DNA of 64,000 bases from G963422445 sp963422445 (lineage in GTDB: Bacteria > Pseudomonadota > Alphaproteobacteria > Thalassobaculales > Thalassobaculaceae): the NCBI GenBank assembly GCA_963422445.2, contig OY729512.2, forward strand, positions 2,294,001 to 2,358,000, given 5' to 3'. The notes under the pieces are model-generated. The model was given only the letters and a program-made list of their open reading frames with translations, did not search any database and was not told the DNA's origin. Positions 56,232-63,748 of the stretch are shown piece after piece. Position 1 is the stretch's first letter. Every line of letters begins with the position of its first letter. Position numbers and translations under genes: made by a program.

Positions 56232-56587
56232 GGTCTGTCTCCGGCAGGAATGCGGACGTCAAGCAGCAGCGCGTGTTGTTGGGCGCCATACACGTCGCTG
56301 TCACCGGGTCGGCCCGCGGTGATCGGCCGATCCATGGTGATCTTTATGGCGCGGGCGAGCGGGTAGGGTATCATGCGAACCTGGTTCGCGGACAGTCGGT
56401 AGCGAGCCGCGATCGGTCCGGGCTGGAGACCTTTGGCCGCGACCGCATCGGCGAAATCTTCGTCGCTGTCGAAGAACAGGTCTATGGTCAACAGGCCGGG
56501 GCCCGCATTCTTCGAGCGAATGATGTGCGCGAGGTTGCCGAGCAGGCGCTCTTCGGCGCCGTCAGGATCGGACTGGTTTGCCGACAT
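56228..56587 (-). CDS. DUF4387-family protein
   Basis: A 119-residue protein with LGNLAHIIRSKNAGPGLLTI, PYPLARAIKITMDRP and PGDSDVYGAQQHALLLDVRI, the DUF4387 pattern. ATG 56587 is given; a TTG at 56596 overlapping the upstream stop as TTGA is an alternative coupled start. It always travels with AtuA-like proteins and may form a complex with them. Confidence 0.88.
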   Translation of the reverse strand: MSANQSDPDGAEERLLGNLAHIIRSKNAGPGLLTIDLFFDSDEDFADAVAAKGLQPGPIAARYRLSANQVRMIPYPLARAIKITMDRPITAGRPGDSDVYGAQQHALLLDVRIPAGDRP

Positions 56588-56592
56588 GCGAT

Positions 56593-57786
56593 TCAATCTT
56601 CCGTATCAGAGGGCGTCGATCCCAGTGTCTGGTACACTGCGGTTTCGAAGTCGAGAAAGAGCGGCAGGGCGACATGATCGGCGAAGGGCAGAATCTGCGT
56701 TGCCCAGCTGCCGGCGATGCCGGTTGCCGGATCGATCCAGAAATAGGAGTTCGCAAGTCCGGCCCAGGCGAGGGAACCGGCGGATCGCCCGGTGGGCCCC
56801 CTGGTTTCGTTGATCATGAAGGTAAGACCCCAGGTCTTGTCGATCCCCGGAAAGAATTCGGCGTCGCGGGAGCGTGGCGGGTCGCAGCTTTTCAGGGTCG
56901 TGACCCGGCAGTCCCCGATCTGGTTCACGGACATCTGTTCCACCGTGTCGGCTTCGAGCAGGCGGTTGCCGTTGCCTTTTCCCTTGTTCAGGATCATCCG
57001 CATGAACCTGGCGTAGTCCGGCATGGTCGCGTAGAGACCACCGCCGCCGGCCTCGACTTCGGGATCCTGAACCATCCGGAACTCCGGCCGCGGCCGTAGG
57101 CCGTCAGTCTCGCGCTGGTGCAGCGTGGCAAGCCGTGTCGCCATGTCGCCGGTAATGCGAAATCCGGTGCTGTTCATGCCAAGCGGCGCGAAGATTTTCT
57201 CGGCGAAGTAGGCTCCGAGTGCCTGTCCGGTCACCGTTTCGATCGTCAAACCGACCCAGTCAATGTTGATACCGTACTGCCAGCGGCAGCCCGGATCGAA
57301 AACCAGCGGCAGGTCGAGCGCCGCTTTCAACCCGGTGGCGCGGGACGGAATGTCAACAGTCTGGACGTAGCGCCGGATCATCGGATCCCAAGTATCGTAG
57401 CCGAAGCCGGCCGTGTGGGTCAGCAGTTGCCGCAGGGTAACGGCGGAGGCAGGCGGGCGCAGGATCGGCTGGCCTGCAGCGTCGAAACCGTCCAGAACCT
57501 TGACGGCGGCAATCTCGGGAATCACGTCGCCGACGGGCGCGTCAAGCGACAGTTTGCCGCGTTCGACGAGTTGCATCGCGGCGACGCCGGTGACGGCCTT
57601 GGTCATGGACGCAATCCAGAACACCGAGTCCGGTGTCATGGGGATGCCGCTTCCGGCCTCGCGGGTGCCGAATCCGGCCTCGTACAGTGTCTCGTCGCGA
57701 TCCGTCACGACCGCGGCGATACCCGGGATGTCACCGCGCGTTGTCGCCGCATGCAGCAGATCATCAAGGGTTCTGGCCAGGGTCAC
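56593..57786 (-). CDS. Serine hydrolase, beta-lactamase-related (class C/esterase type)
   Basis: A 397-residue enzyme with SVFWIASMTKAVTGVAAMQL (SMTK, catalytic Ser-x-x-Lys), QYGINIDWVGLTIETVTG (Tyr-x-Asn), LLTHTAGFGYDTWDP and GGLYATMPDYARFMRMILNK. The start is GTG at 57786, and no signal peptide is evident. First gene of the minus-strand run that continues with DUF4387 and AtuA. Probably an esterase or amidase in that pathway. Confidence 0.88.
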   Translation of the reverse strand: MTLARTLDDLLHAATTRGDIPGIAAVVTDRDETLYEAGFGTREAGSGIPMTPDSVFWIASMTKAVTGVAAMQLVERGKLSLDAPVGDVIPEIAAVKVLDGFDAAGQPILRPPASAVTLRQLLTHTAGFGYDTWDPMIRRYVQTVDIPSRATGLKAALDLPLVFDPGCRWQYGINIDWVGLTIETVTGQALGAYFAEKIFAPLGMNSTGFRITGDMATRLATLHQRETDGLRPRPEFRMVQDPEVEAGGGGLYATMPDYARFMRMILNKGKGNGNRLLEADTVEQMSVNQIGDCRVTTLKSCDPPRSRDAEFFPGIDKTWGLTFMINETRGPTGRSAGSLAWAGLANSYFWIDPATGIAGSWATQILPFADHVALPLFLDFETAVYQTLGSTPSDTED

Positions 57787-58333
57787 GTCAATGCTCCGAA
57801 GACAACGCGAAAGAATGGAGCGATGCTAACCCGGATTGCCGGCATGACCGCAAGAGTATTCTGATGTCCCCCGTGGATGTTGTCGCGGCCGTTACGTTAG
57901 CTTGTACCTGTTAATCCGAGGATTGGGACATCGGCATGCGTATCGCTGTAATGCGGTGCATCTGACGGTCAATGGCATGGGTGACAAGAGGTGCTATGGC
58001 TGGACCCACTCGAATAGTTTGCCGCAGATTGGCGAGGATCTGGACGTTGCTGCGCACCGGGCGGACTCCAAGAGGCCCTTGTTTAGACGGATTCAACGGC
58101 GTGGTGACGGTATAGGTAGAGTGCTGAACCCGGAAGCGATAATTGAAAACATGGCGCGGCCTTTACACGGCGTCCGAGACTGGCGGAGATAAGGTTGGTG
58201 GTTCTTGGAACTCTTGAATGAATGATATCAAACCTCGGGTTGCGTTAGAAACCAGTTATCCACATTCATTTCTAAAGGTTGAGATCTATCGAAACGCTAA
58301 AGAATACATCACTGTGATAAAATACACTCATAG
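57787..58333. other. Non-coding stretch before the tandem IS
   Basis: About 545 bp with no supported gene. The last 130 bp become strikingly AT-rich up to the IS target site at 58334. The promoter of the serine hydrolase run must lie at its left end. Confidence 0.4.
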
Positions 58334-58376
58334 AATAGTTTGGGAATTATATAGATGACTATGCGCGGGCCATCAT

Positions 58377-58532
58377 CTAGGCGGTCGTCTCGGCCTCGCC
58401 TTCAGGCTTCAACCGAAATAGCGCCTGAGCGATTTCTTCGGGGGTCGCGTCGACAGGCGGGAGGGTGACGTTGGACGAGGGTTTGTCGGCCTCTTTGGAC
58501 CCGTGAGGGCTGTGGGGCAGCTTTTCAGGCAT
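58377..58532 (-). CDS. Conserved-looking 51-residue protein, copy 1
   Basis: A short frame beginning MPEKLPHSPHGSKEADKPSS and ending with VDATPEEIAQALFRLKPEGE, a pattern seen in small proteins of unknown function with an ATPEEIAxALF motif. It lies at the left end of the IS, divergent from the GIY-YIG-like gene. A hairpin built on GAAGGC...GCCTTC near 58628-58655 lies upstream of it. Function unknown. Confidence 0.55.
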   Translation of the reverse strand: MPEKLPHSPHGSKEADKPSSNVTLPPVDATPEEIAQALFRLKPEGEAETTA

Positions 58533-58716
58533 GTCTCACCATGGGCGGTAGACGCATTCTTGTCGGACCGCATGATTTTGTATATATTGCAGAATGCTAC
58601 GGAGATTCGTAGCGGCCCCAGAAATGACGAAGGCCGGGTGCCAGCCCAGCCTTCGACCTTGTTGGGGTCTGGTGAAGCACTGGAGGGTGCACCGGATAGA
58701 TTTGTGTGAGAGCGCT

Positions 58717-59109
58717 GTGATCGTACCGTCTCCCGCGAATCTGTCAAGCGTTCGCCCTCCGCCAATTGAGCGGAGGCTCAAATGTATTGGCGATGAGTGG
58801 TGCCCGTTCGGCGGGCTCGACTTGGCCAAAGTAACCGAACATGGAGTCTACATCGTCTGGCATGGAGGCACCGCCCCTCACACCGCTTACGTCGGGCAAG
58901 GTGACGTGGCAGACCGCATTGCAGATCACCGCAATGACCCGACGATCACAAGGCATGCTCAAAAGGGCGCCCTTTACGTCACGTGGGCATCTGTACCTGT
59001 TGCTCAGCGCGACGGGATCGAGCGGTATCTAGCCGACAAACATTCTCCCCTTGAGGGAGACTGGCATCCTGAGGTGGCGCCTCTGGCTGTAAACAGCCCG
59101 TGGAAGTAA
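58717..59109 (+). CDS. GIY-YIG-like nuclease-fold passenger protein, copy 1
   Basis: A 130-residue protein with GVYIV (residues 43-47) and YVGQG (58-62) in the spacing of the GIY and YIG strands, Arg67 and HR at 71-72 in the following helix, and Glu102 in GIERYLADKHSP. This is the arrangement of catalytic residues in GIY-YIG endonucleases. GTG 58717 is used because similarity begins soon after; the frame is open from 58594. It is carried inside an IS, where it may aid transposition or act as cargo. Activity is inference. Confidence 0.6.
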   Translation: MIVPSPANLSSVRPPPIERRLKCIGDEWCPFGGLDLAKVTEHGVYIVWHGGTAPHTAYVGQGDVADRIADHRNDPTITRHAQKGALYVTWASVPVAQRDGIERYLADKHSPLEGDWHPEVAPLAVNSPWK

Positions 59110-59254
59110 CTGACCGGGTTCCTGCTGCAAGCGAATCCACAGCTTCAACGAGCTGCATCAAGCGGTAGTATGTCCAAGGCGGCTCCGCTCCTGAGCGGAG
59201 CCGTTCCTGCGCCCAAGCCTTCGCGGTCTCAAGCGCCCATTCCGGTGCACCCAT
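58979..59254 (-). CDS. Possible small protein downstream of the transposase, copy 1
   Basis: Begins MGAPEWALETAKAWAQERLR and continues SGAEPPWTYYRLMQLVEAVD, which reads like a genuine helical protein. It starts 25 bp after the transposase stop. It overlaps the opposite-strand GIY-YIG-like gene, and its second half is less protein-like, so it may be shorter or not expressed. A perfect hairpin GGCTCCGCTC/GAGCGGAGCC lies within it near 59181-59202. Confidence 0.35.
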   Translation of the reverse strand: MGAPEWALETAKAWAQERLRSGAEPPWTYYRLMQLVEAVDSLAAGTRSVTSTGCLQPEAPPQDASLPQGENVCRLDTARSRRAEQQVQMPT

Positions 59255-59278
59255 CCTCTTGCCCGCTGTATCCGCAGC

Positions 59279-60229
59279 CTAGCCGGCTACCAGTTCCCGA
59301 TACATTAGCCGTTTCCCGACCATCCGGGCAACGGTCTCGGCCATCATGGCGTCCGTATCACGCGATCTCATGTTGTGCCGGGTCGCGAACTCATTGACAT
59401 GGCGGTGCAGATGCTTGGGCGAAATGTGGTGGAAAGTCCCGTGATATCCCCGCTTCAAGGTGGCCCAGAAGCTCTCGATCCCGTTAGTGTGCGCCTGATC
59501 CCGGACATACTCGCTGACGGAGTGATTGACGGTCTCGTGATCGAAGTTCATGCCCTTGTAGCCGGCCGCCTGATCCGTATAGACCTTGGCTCCCTCGCCC
59601 GCCCGCGAAGCGACGAAACCCTGTAGCGAAGCGGCGTCGGTACTTTCGACAATCGCGGCACTGATGGTGTTCGTGGCGCGATCCCGAACACCAGCAACGG
59701 TGGTCTTGCCCACGGCGCCGCGTCCGGCCCGCAACTTCTTGTTTCCGTGCTTGTTCTTCTCCTTGCCACCGACATGGGTCTCATCGACCTCGACCGGACC
59801 AGCCATGCCGCCATGCCCCTCGGTCCACGCCTCGCGCAACCGCTGGGCCATGAAGTAGGCCGACTTCTGCGTGATCTTCAGGTCGCGATGCAGCCGCATG
59901 GACGATACGCCCTTGAGCGACACTGACCACAGGTAGATTGCGATGGCCCATTTCTGGAGGCCGATCTTCGAGCGGTCCATCACAGTGCCAGTCTTGACGC
60001 TGAAATTGCGCCGGCATTCACCGCACCAGTAGGGCAGAGGCTTGCGGGAAGGAACGGGCCGCACTTTCTCGGTGCCGCCGCACATCGGACAATGAGAGGG
60101 CTTACCAGCCGCGCCCCAGCGCTGTTCCTCGAACCACCGTTCGGCGGTGGCGTCATCGGGAAACCGCCCGAACAGCTCTATCAGGATGATCCCCTCGCGA
60201 TGGCTCTTTCCGGGTGCTTTCTGTGCCAT
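59279..60229 (-). CDS. ISXO2-like (IS1595 superfamily) transposase, copy 1
   Basis: A 316-residue transposase with a zinc ribbon (CPMCGGTEKVRPVPSRK, YWCGECRRNFSVKTGTVMD), a helix-turn-helix around MRLHRDLKITQKSAYFMAQR, and the catalytic core PVEVDETHVGGKEKNKHGNK, AKVYTDQAAGYKG and AHTNGIESFWATLKRGYHG. Intact, apparently identical to the second copy, so very recently active. Confidence 0.92.
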   Translation of the reverse strand: MAQKAPGKSHREGIILIELFGRFPDDATAERWFEEQRWGAAGKPSHCPMCGGTEKVRPVPSRKPLPYWCGECRRNFSVKTGTVMDRSKIGLQKWAIAIYLWSVSLKGVSSMRLHRDLKITQKSAYFMAQRLREAWTEGHGGMAGPVEVDETHVGGKEKNKHGNKKLRAGRGAVGKTTVAGVRDRATNTISAAIVESTDAASLQGFVASRAGEGAKVYTDQAAGYKGMNFDHETVNHSVSEYVRDQAHTNGIESFWATLKRGYHGTFHHISPKHLHRHVNEFATRHNMRSRDTDAMMAETVARMVGKRLMYRELVAG

Positions 60230-60333
60230 GTCCTATCCACTCTGACATTGATTTGGGGATGGACGGCTGCATATTCAAGTATATAATCCCCATAGTTTGG
60301 GAATTATATAGATGACTATGCGCGGGCCATCAT

Positions 60334-60489
60334 CTAGGCGGTCGTCTCGGCCTCGCCTTCAGGCTTCAACCGAAATAGCGCCTGAGCGATTTCTTCGGGG
60401 GTCGCGTCGACAGGCGGGAGGGTGACGTTGGACGAGGGTTTGTCGGCCTCTTTGGACCCGTGAGGGCTGTGGGGCAGCTTTTCAGGCAT
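60334..60489 (-). CDS. Conserved-looking 51-residue protein, copy 2
   Basis: Identical to the gene at 58377-58532 (VDATPEEIAQALFRLKPEGE tail); see that entry. In the dimer it lies just right of the IS junction. Confidence 0.55.
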   Translation of the reverse strand: MPEKLPHSPHGSKEADKPSSNVTLPPVDATPEEIAQALFRLKPEGEAETTA

Positions 60490-60673
60490 GTCTCACCATG
60501 GGCGGTAGACGCATTCTTGTCGGACCGCATGATTTTGTATATATTGCAGAATGCTACGGAGATTCGTAGCGGCCCCAGAAATGACGAAGGCCGGGTGCCA
60601 GCCCAGCCTTCGACCTTGTTGGGGTCTGGTGAAGCACTGGAGGGTGCACCGGATAGATTTGTGTGAGAGCGCT

Positions 60674-61066
60674 GTGATCGTACCGTCTCCCGCGAATCTG
60701 TCAAGCGTTCGCCCTCCGCCAATTGAGCGGAGGCTCAAATGTATTGGCGATGAGTGGTGCCCGTTCGGCGGGCTCGACTTGGCCAAAGTAACCGAACATG
60801 GAGTCTACATCGTCTGGCATGGAGGCACCGCCCCTCACACCGCTTACGTCGGGCAAGGTGACGTGGCAGACCGCATTGCAGATCACCGCAATGACCCGAC
60901 GATCACAAGGCATGCTCAAAAGGGCGCCCTTTACGTCACGTGGGCATCTGTACCTGTTGCTCAGCGCGACGGGATCGAGCGGTATCTAGCCGACAAACAT
61001 TCTCCCCTTGAGGGAGACTGGCATCCTGAGGTGGCGCCTCTGGCTGTAAACAGCCCGTGGAAGTAA
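60674..61066 (+). CDS. GIY-YIG-like nuclease-fold passenger protein, copy 2
   Basis: Identical to 58717-59109, with the GVYIV and YVGQG strands, Arg67 and Glu102 all present. Start choice carries the same uncertainty (GTG 60674 or a longer frame from 60551). Confidence 0.6.
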   Translation: MIVPSPANLSSVRPPPIERRLKCIGDEWCPFGGLDLAKVTEHGVYIVWHGGTAPHTAYVGQGDVADRIADHRNDPTITRHAQKGALYVTWASVPVAQRDGIERYLADKHSPLEGDWHPEVAPLAVNSPWK

Positions 61067-61211
61067 CTGACCGGGTTCCTGCTGCAAGCGAATCCACAGC
61101 TTCAACGAGCTGCATCAAGCGGTAGTATGTCCAAGGCGGCTCCGCTCCTGAGCGGAGCCGTTCCTGCGCCCAAGCCTTCGCGGTCTCAAGCGCCCATTCC
61201 GGTGCACCCAT
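60936..61211 (-). CDS. Possible small protein downstream of the transposase, copy 2
   Basis: Identical to 58979-59254 and equally doubtful, as it overlaps the opposite-strand gene. Confidence 0.35.
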   Translation of the reverse strand: MGAPEWALETAKAWAQERLRSGAEPPWTYYRLMQLVEAVDSLAAGTRSVTSTGCLQPEAPPQDASLPQGENVCRLDTARSRRAEQQVQMPT

Positions 61212-61235
61212 CCTCTTGCCCGCTGTATCCGCAGC

Positions 61236-62186
61236 CTAGCCGGCTACCAGTTCCCGATACATTAGCCGTTTCCCGACCATCCGGGCAACGGTCTCGGCCA
61301 TCATGGCGTCCGTATCACGCGATCTCATGTTGTGCCGGGTCGCGAACTCATTGACATGGCGGTGCAGATGCTTGGGCGAAATGTGGTGGAAAGTCCCGTG
61401 ATATCCCCGCTTCAAGGTGGCCCAGAAGCTCTCGATCCCGTTAGTGTGCGCCTGATCCCGGACATACTCGCTGACGGAGTGATTGACGGTCTCGTGATCG
61501 AAGTTCATGCCCTTGTAGCCGGCCGCCTGATCCGTATAGACCTTGGCTCCCTCGCCCGCCCGCGAAGCGACGAAACCCTGTAGCGAAGCGGCGTCGGTAC
61601 TTTCGACAATCGCGGCACTGATGGTGTTCGTGGCGCGATCCCGAACACCAGCAACGGTGGTCTTGCCCACGGCGCCGCGTCCGGCCCGCAACTTCTTGTT
61701 TCCGTGCTTGTTCTTCTCCTTGCCACCGACATGGGTCTCATCGACCTCGACCGGACCAGCCATGCCGCCATGCCCCTCGGTCCACGCCTCGCGCAACCGC
61801 TGGGCCATGAAGTAGGCCGACTTCTGCGTGATCTTCAGGTCGCGATGCAGCCGCATGGACGATACGCCCTTGAGCGACACTGACCACAGGTAGATTGCGA
61901 TGGCCCATTTCTGGAGGCCGATCTTCGAGCGGTCCATCACAGTGCCAGTCTTGACGCTGAAATTGCGCCGGCATTCACCGCACCAGTAGGGCAGAGGCTT
62001 GCGGGAAGGAACGGGCCGCACTTTCTCGGTGCCGCCGCACATCGGACAATGAGAGGGCTTACCAGCCGCGCCCCAGCGCTGTTCCTCGAACCACCGTTCG
62101 GCGGTGGCGTCATCGGGAAACCGCCCGAACAGCTCTATCAGGATGATCCCCTCGCGATGGCTCTTTCCGGGTGCTTTCTGTGCCAT
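61236..62186 (-). CDS. ISXO2-like (IS1595 superfamily) transposase, copy 2
   Basis: Identical to the transposase at 59279-60229: zinc ribbon, VDETHVGGKEKNKHG, VYTDQAAGY and NGIESFWATLKRGYHG. Both copies are intact, so the dimer should be transposition-competent. Confidence 0.92.
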   Translation of the reverse strand: MAQKAPGKSHREGIILIELFGRFPDDATAERWFEEQRWGAAGKPSHCPMCGGTEKVRPVPSRKPLPYWCGECRRNFSVKTGTVMDRSKIGLQKWAIAIYLWSVSLKGVSSMRLHRDLKITQKSAYFMAQRLREAWTEGHGGMAGPVEVDETHVGGKEKNKHGNKKLRAGRGAVGKTTVAGVRDRATNTISAAIVESTDAASLQGFVASRAGEGAKVYTDQAAGYKGMNFDHETVNHSVSEYVRDQAHTNGIESFWATLKRGYHGTFHHISPKHLHRHVNEFATRHNMRSRDTDAMMAETVARMVGKRLMYRELVAG

Positions 62187-62316
62187 GTCCTATCCACTCT
62201 GACATTGATTTGGGGATGGACGGCTGCATATTCAAGTATATAATCCCCAATAGTTTTACGAAATTATAGGGTCACAAAACTTTAATAATGACCATTTGCG
62301 CTTTAAATGAAACCGC

Positions 62317-63246
62317 TTATGCAGATGGCTCCGGTTCGATCAACATGCTGTAGGTAAGGGGTTGTGCATTGGTGGCGAGGCGGAAGAGCGAGCGGAAAGC
62401 ATCGTGGCGGGTTTTGCGGCGGTTGAAGCGAAAGACGACCTCATCGAGATCGGCCTGCAGATGCTTGCGGCGCAGCCCGTGGTCGACGCCTCGCGCCCAT
62501 CCTTTGAGGTTGGAGAAGACTTGGTGGATCCACGGCAGGACGAGGTGAGCGGCGGTCTTCCCGACGACATGGACATTGTGGGGATCGGCGGGGACCGCAG
62601 CGTCGCCGGACCAGCCGTCGGTTTTCGCGATGGCGTCGGGACCGGCGGCGGTTTCGACGAAGTATCCGAGGTCGGCGGCGCCGTAGGAGGAGATTTCGGC
62701 CAGCCTCAGGCGGCCCGGGATGTTTCCGTCCCCGAGTTCGATGGCGCCGACGATGAGCATCTTGCCGTCGTGGCTGCGTCCTTGCCCTCCGGTAGGAGGA
62801 TCGTCTTTGGTCCGGAATGGAAGGCTGGCCTCGTCGATGTCCACCAGGCCCGACAACGGGTTGCGCTCGGGCTCGACCATGCTGGCGCGCAGCTTGCGGG
62901 CGAGCAGCCAAGCGCTGCGGTAAGAGCCGATAGCGAGCTGTTTCTGGAGCTGCAGGGCAGAGATGCCGTTGGAGTGGGTCGCCATCAGGTCGGCGGCCCA
63001 GAACCAGACGGTGAGCGGCAGCTTGCTAGCGTGCAGGATCGTCCCGGCCGTCACCGAGGTCTGCCGGCGGCAGCCGACGCACTCGAAGGTGTGTGCTTTT
63101 CTACGCAGCGCCCATCCCTTTTCATGGCGGCACGTGGGACAGACGAAGCCGTTCGGCCAGCGCATTTCGATCAGCCAGGCGGCGCAGGCGTCATCGTCCG
63201 GAAACATGTGCTGGACGGCGAGGAGGCTGTCAGGGACCTGTTTCAT
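62317..63246 (-). CDS. IS1595-family transposase
   Basis: A 309-residue transposase with zinc-ribbon FVCPTCRHEKGW and FECVGCRRQTSVTAGTILHA, then SKLPLTVWFWAADLMATH, NPLSGLVDIDEASLPFRTKD (first acidic region), DAIAKTDGWSGDAAVP (second) and SNLKGWARGVDHGLRRKHLQ. ATG 63246 (MKQVPDSLLAVQHMF) follows GGAG by seven bases. The frame is open upstream through the poly-C run, but that part would be a glycine tract. The stop codon lies inside the left terminal repeat. Confidence 0.9.
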   Translation of the reverse strand: MKQVPDSLLAVQHMFPDDDACAAWLIEMRWPNGFVCPTCRHEKGWALRRKAHTFECVGCRRQTSVTAGTILHASKLPLTVWFWAADLMATHSNGISALQLQKQLAIGSYRSAWLLARKLRASMVEPERNPLSGLVDIDEASLPFRTKDDPPTGGQGRSHDGKMLIVGAIELGDGNIPGRLRLAEISSYGAADLGYFVETAAGPDAIAKTDGWSGDAAVPADPHNVHVVGKTAAHLVLPWIHQVFSNLKGWARGVDHGLRRKHLQADLDEVVFRFNRRKTRHDAFRSLFRLATNAQPLTYSMLIEPEPSA

Positions 63247-63292
63247 GTGGGGGCTCCGTCGGCAGGAACGTATCGGGAGCATTCCACCCGCT

Positions 63293-63315
63293 CCCCCCCC
63301 CCCCCCCCCCCCCCC
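63293..63315. repeat. Run of 23 C in the IS1595-type element
   Basis: An unbroken homopolymer (G on the coding strand) lies 47 bp before the transposase start, between the right terminal repeat and the ribosome-binding site. Such runs change length by slippage and could alter promoter spacing. Assembly error is possible. Confidence 0.8.
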
Positions 63316-63378
63316 TAACCTCAACATCTGGTGGCAAACTCTCGCAACCGGAGCCATGTGCATAAGCGGTTAAGTGAA

Positions 63379-63748
63379 TATAATTTGCAAAGAGTGAGTT
63401 GTCAATGAAATGTCGACGCATGACAGAATTAATCGCCTTGTACTGATTGAATTTAAAGAAAAGTATAGTGCTGTATCGCAGATGATGAGCTGATCCCGAA
63501 AATCGGGTACTCGAATTTTCCACGCGCGGGGGTGCCCTCGCAGCCCCTTCCCTGCGTTACCAACGCGGGAAAGGGAATCTCTGTGACAGCATTATTGCAA
63601 CTCACGGCGACCATGGAGGAATCCACAGATTTCGCGCTCAACAACCACTGTGGATGAATATCTGTCTCCAGGGGTGTGGAGGGGTCATAAAAGGGCATAG
63701 GGTCTCGCGGTCGTCATCCCGCATTCAGGAGTGAGAGCAGAGACGGGC
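63379..63748. other. Non-coding stretch between two IS elements
   Basis: About 370 bp without a supported gene. It contains an imperfect hairpin (CCCTTCCCTGCGTT / AACGCGGGAAAGGG) near 63544-63575, possibly a terminator of a lost gene, and an AT-rich left part. Confidence 0.4.

Larger units (their letters stand above)
58342..60291. mobile_element. ISXO2-like (IS1595 superfamily) element with passenger genes, copy 1
   Basis: 1950 bp bounded by imperfect inverted ends GGGAATTATATA and (inverted) GGGGATTATATA. AATAGTTT lies directly left (58334-58341). Only the seven bases ATAGTTT separate it from an apparently identical second copy, and AATAGTTT recurs after that copy (62249-62256). Contains a transposase (-), a GIY-YIG-like gene (+) and a 51-codon gene (-). 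Confidence 0.9.
60299..62248. mobile_element. ISXO2-like element with passenger genes, copy 2
   Basis: Appears base-for-base the same as 58342-60291 at an offset of 1957. Its right flank AATAGTTT (62249-62256) matches the left flank of copy 1, so the pair behaves as one tandem dimer inserted in a single target. Confidence 0.9.
62312..63370 (-). mobile_element. IS1595-type element, likely mobiliser of the MITEs
   Basis: 1059 bp with ends ACCGCTTATGCAG/ATGGCTCCGGTT and (inverted) ACCGCTTATGCAC/ATGGCTCCGGTT. The flanks TAAATGAA (62304-62311) and TAAGTGAA (63371-63378) form an 8-bp duplication with one change. It carries a single transposase and a run of 23 C before the gene. Its ends match the 120-bp and 111-bp MITEs and the solo end at 36042. 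Confidence 0.9.

Noticed and set aside
57902..58192. 96-codon plus-strand frame before the tandem IS
   Set aside because: No recognisable domain and unusual residue composition; left as non-coding.
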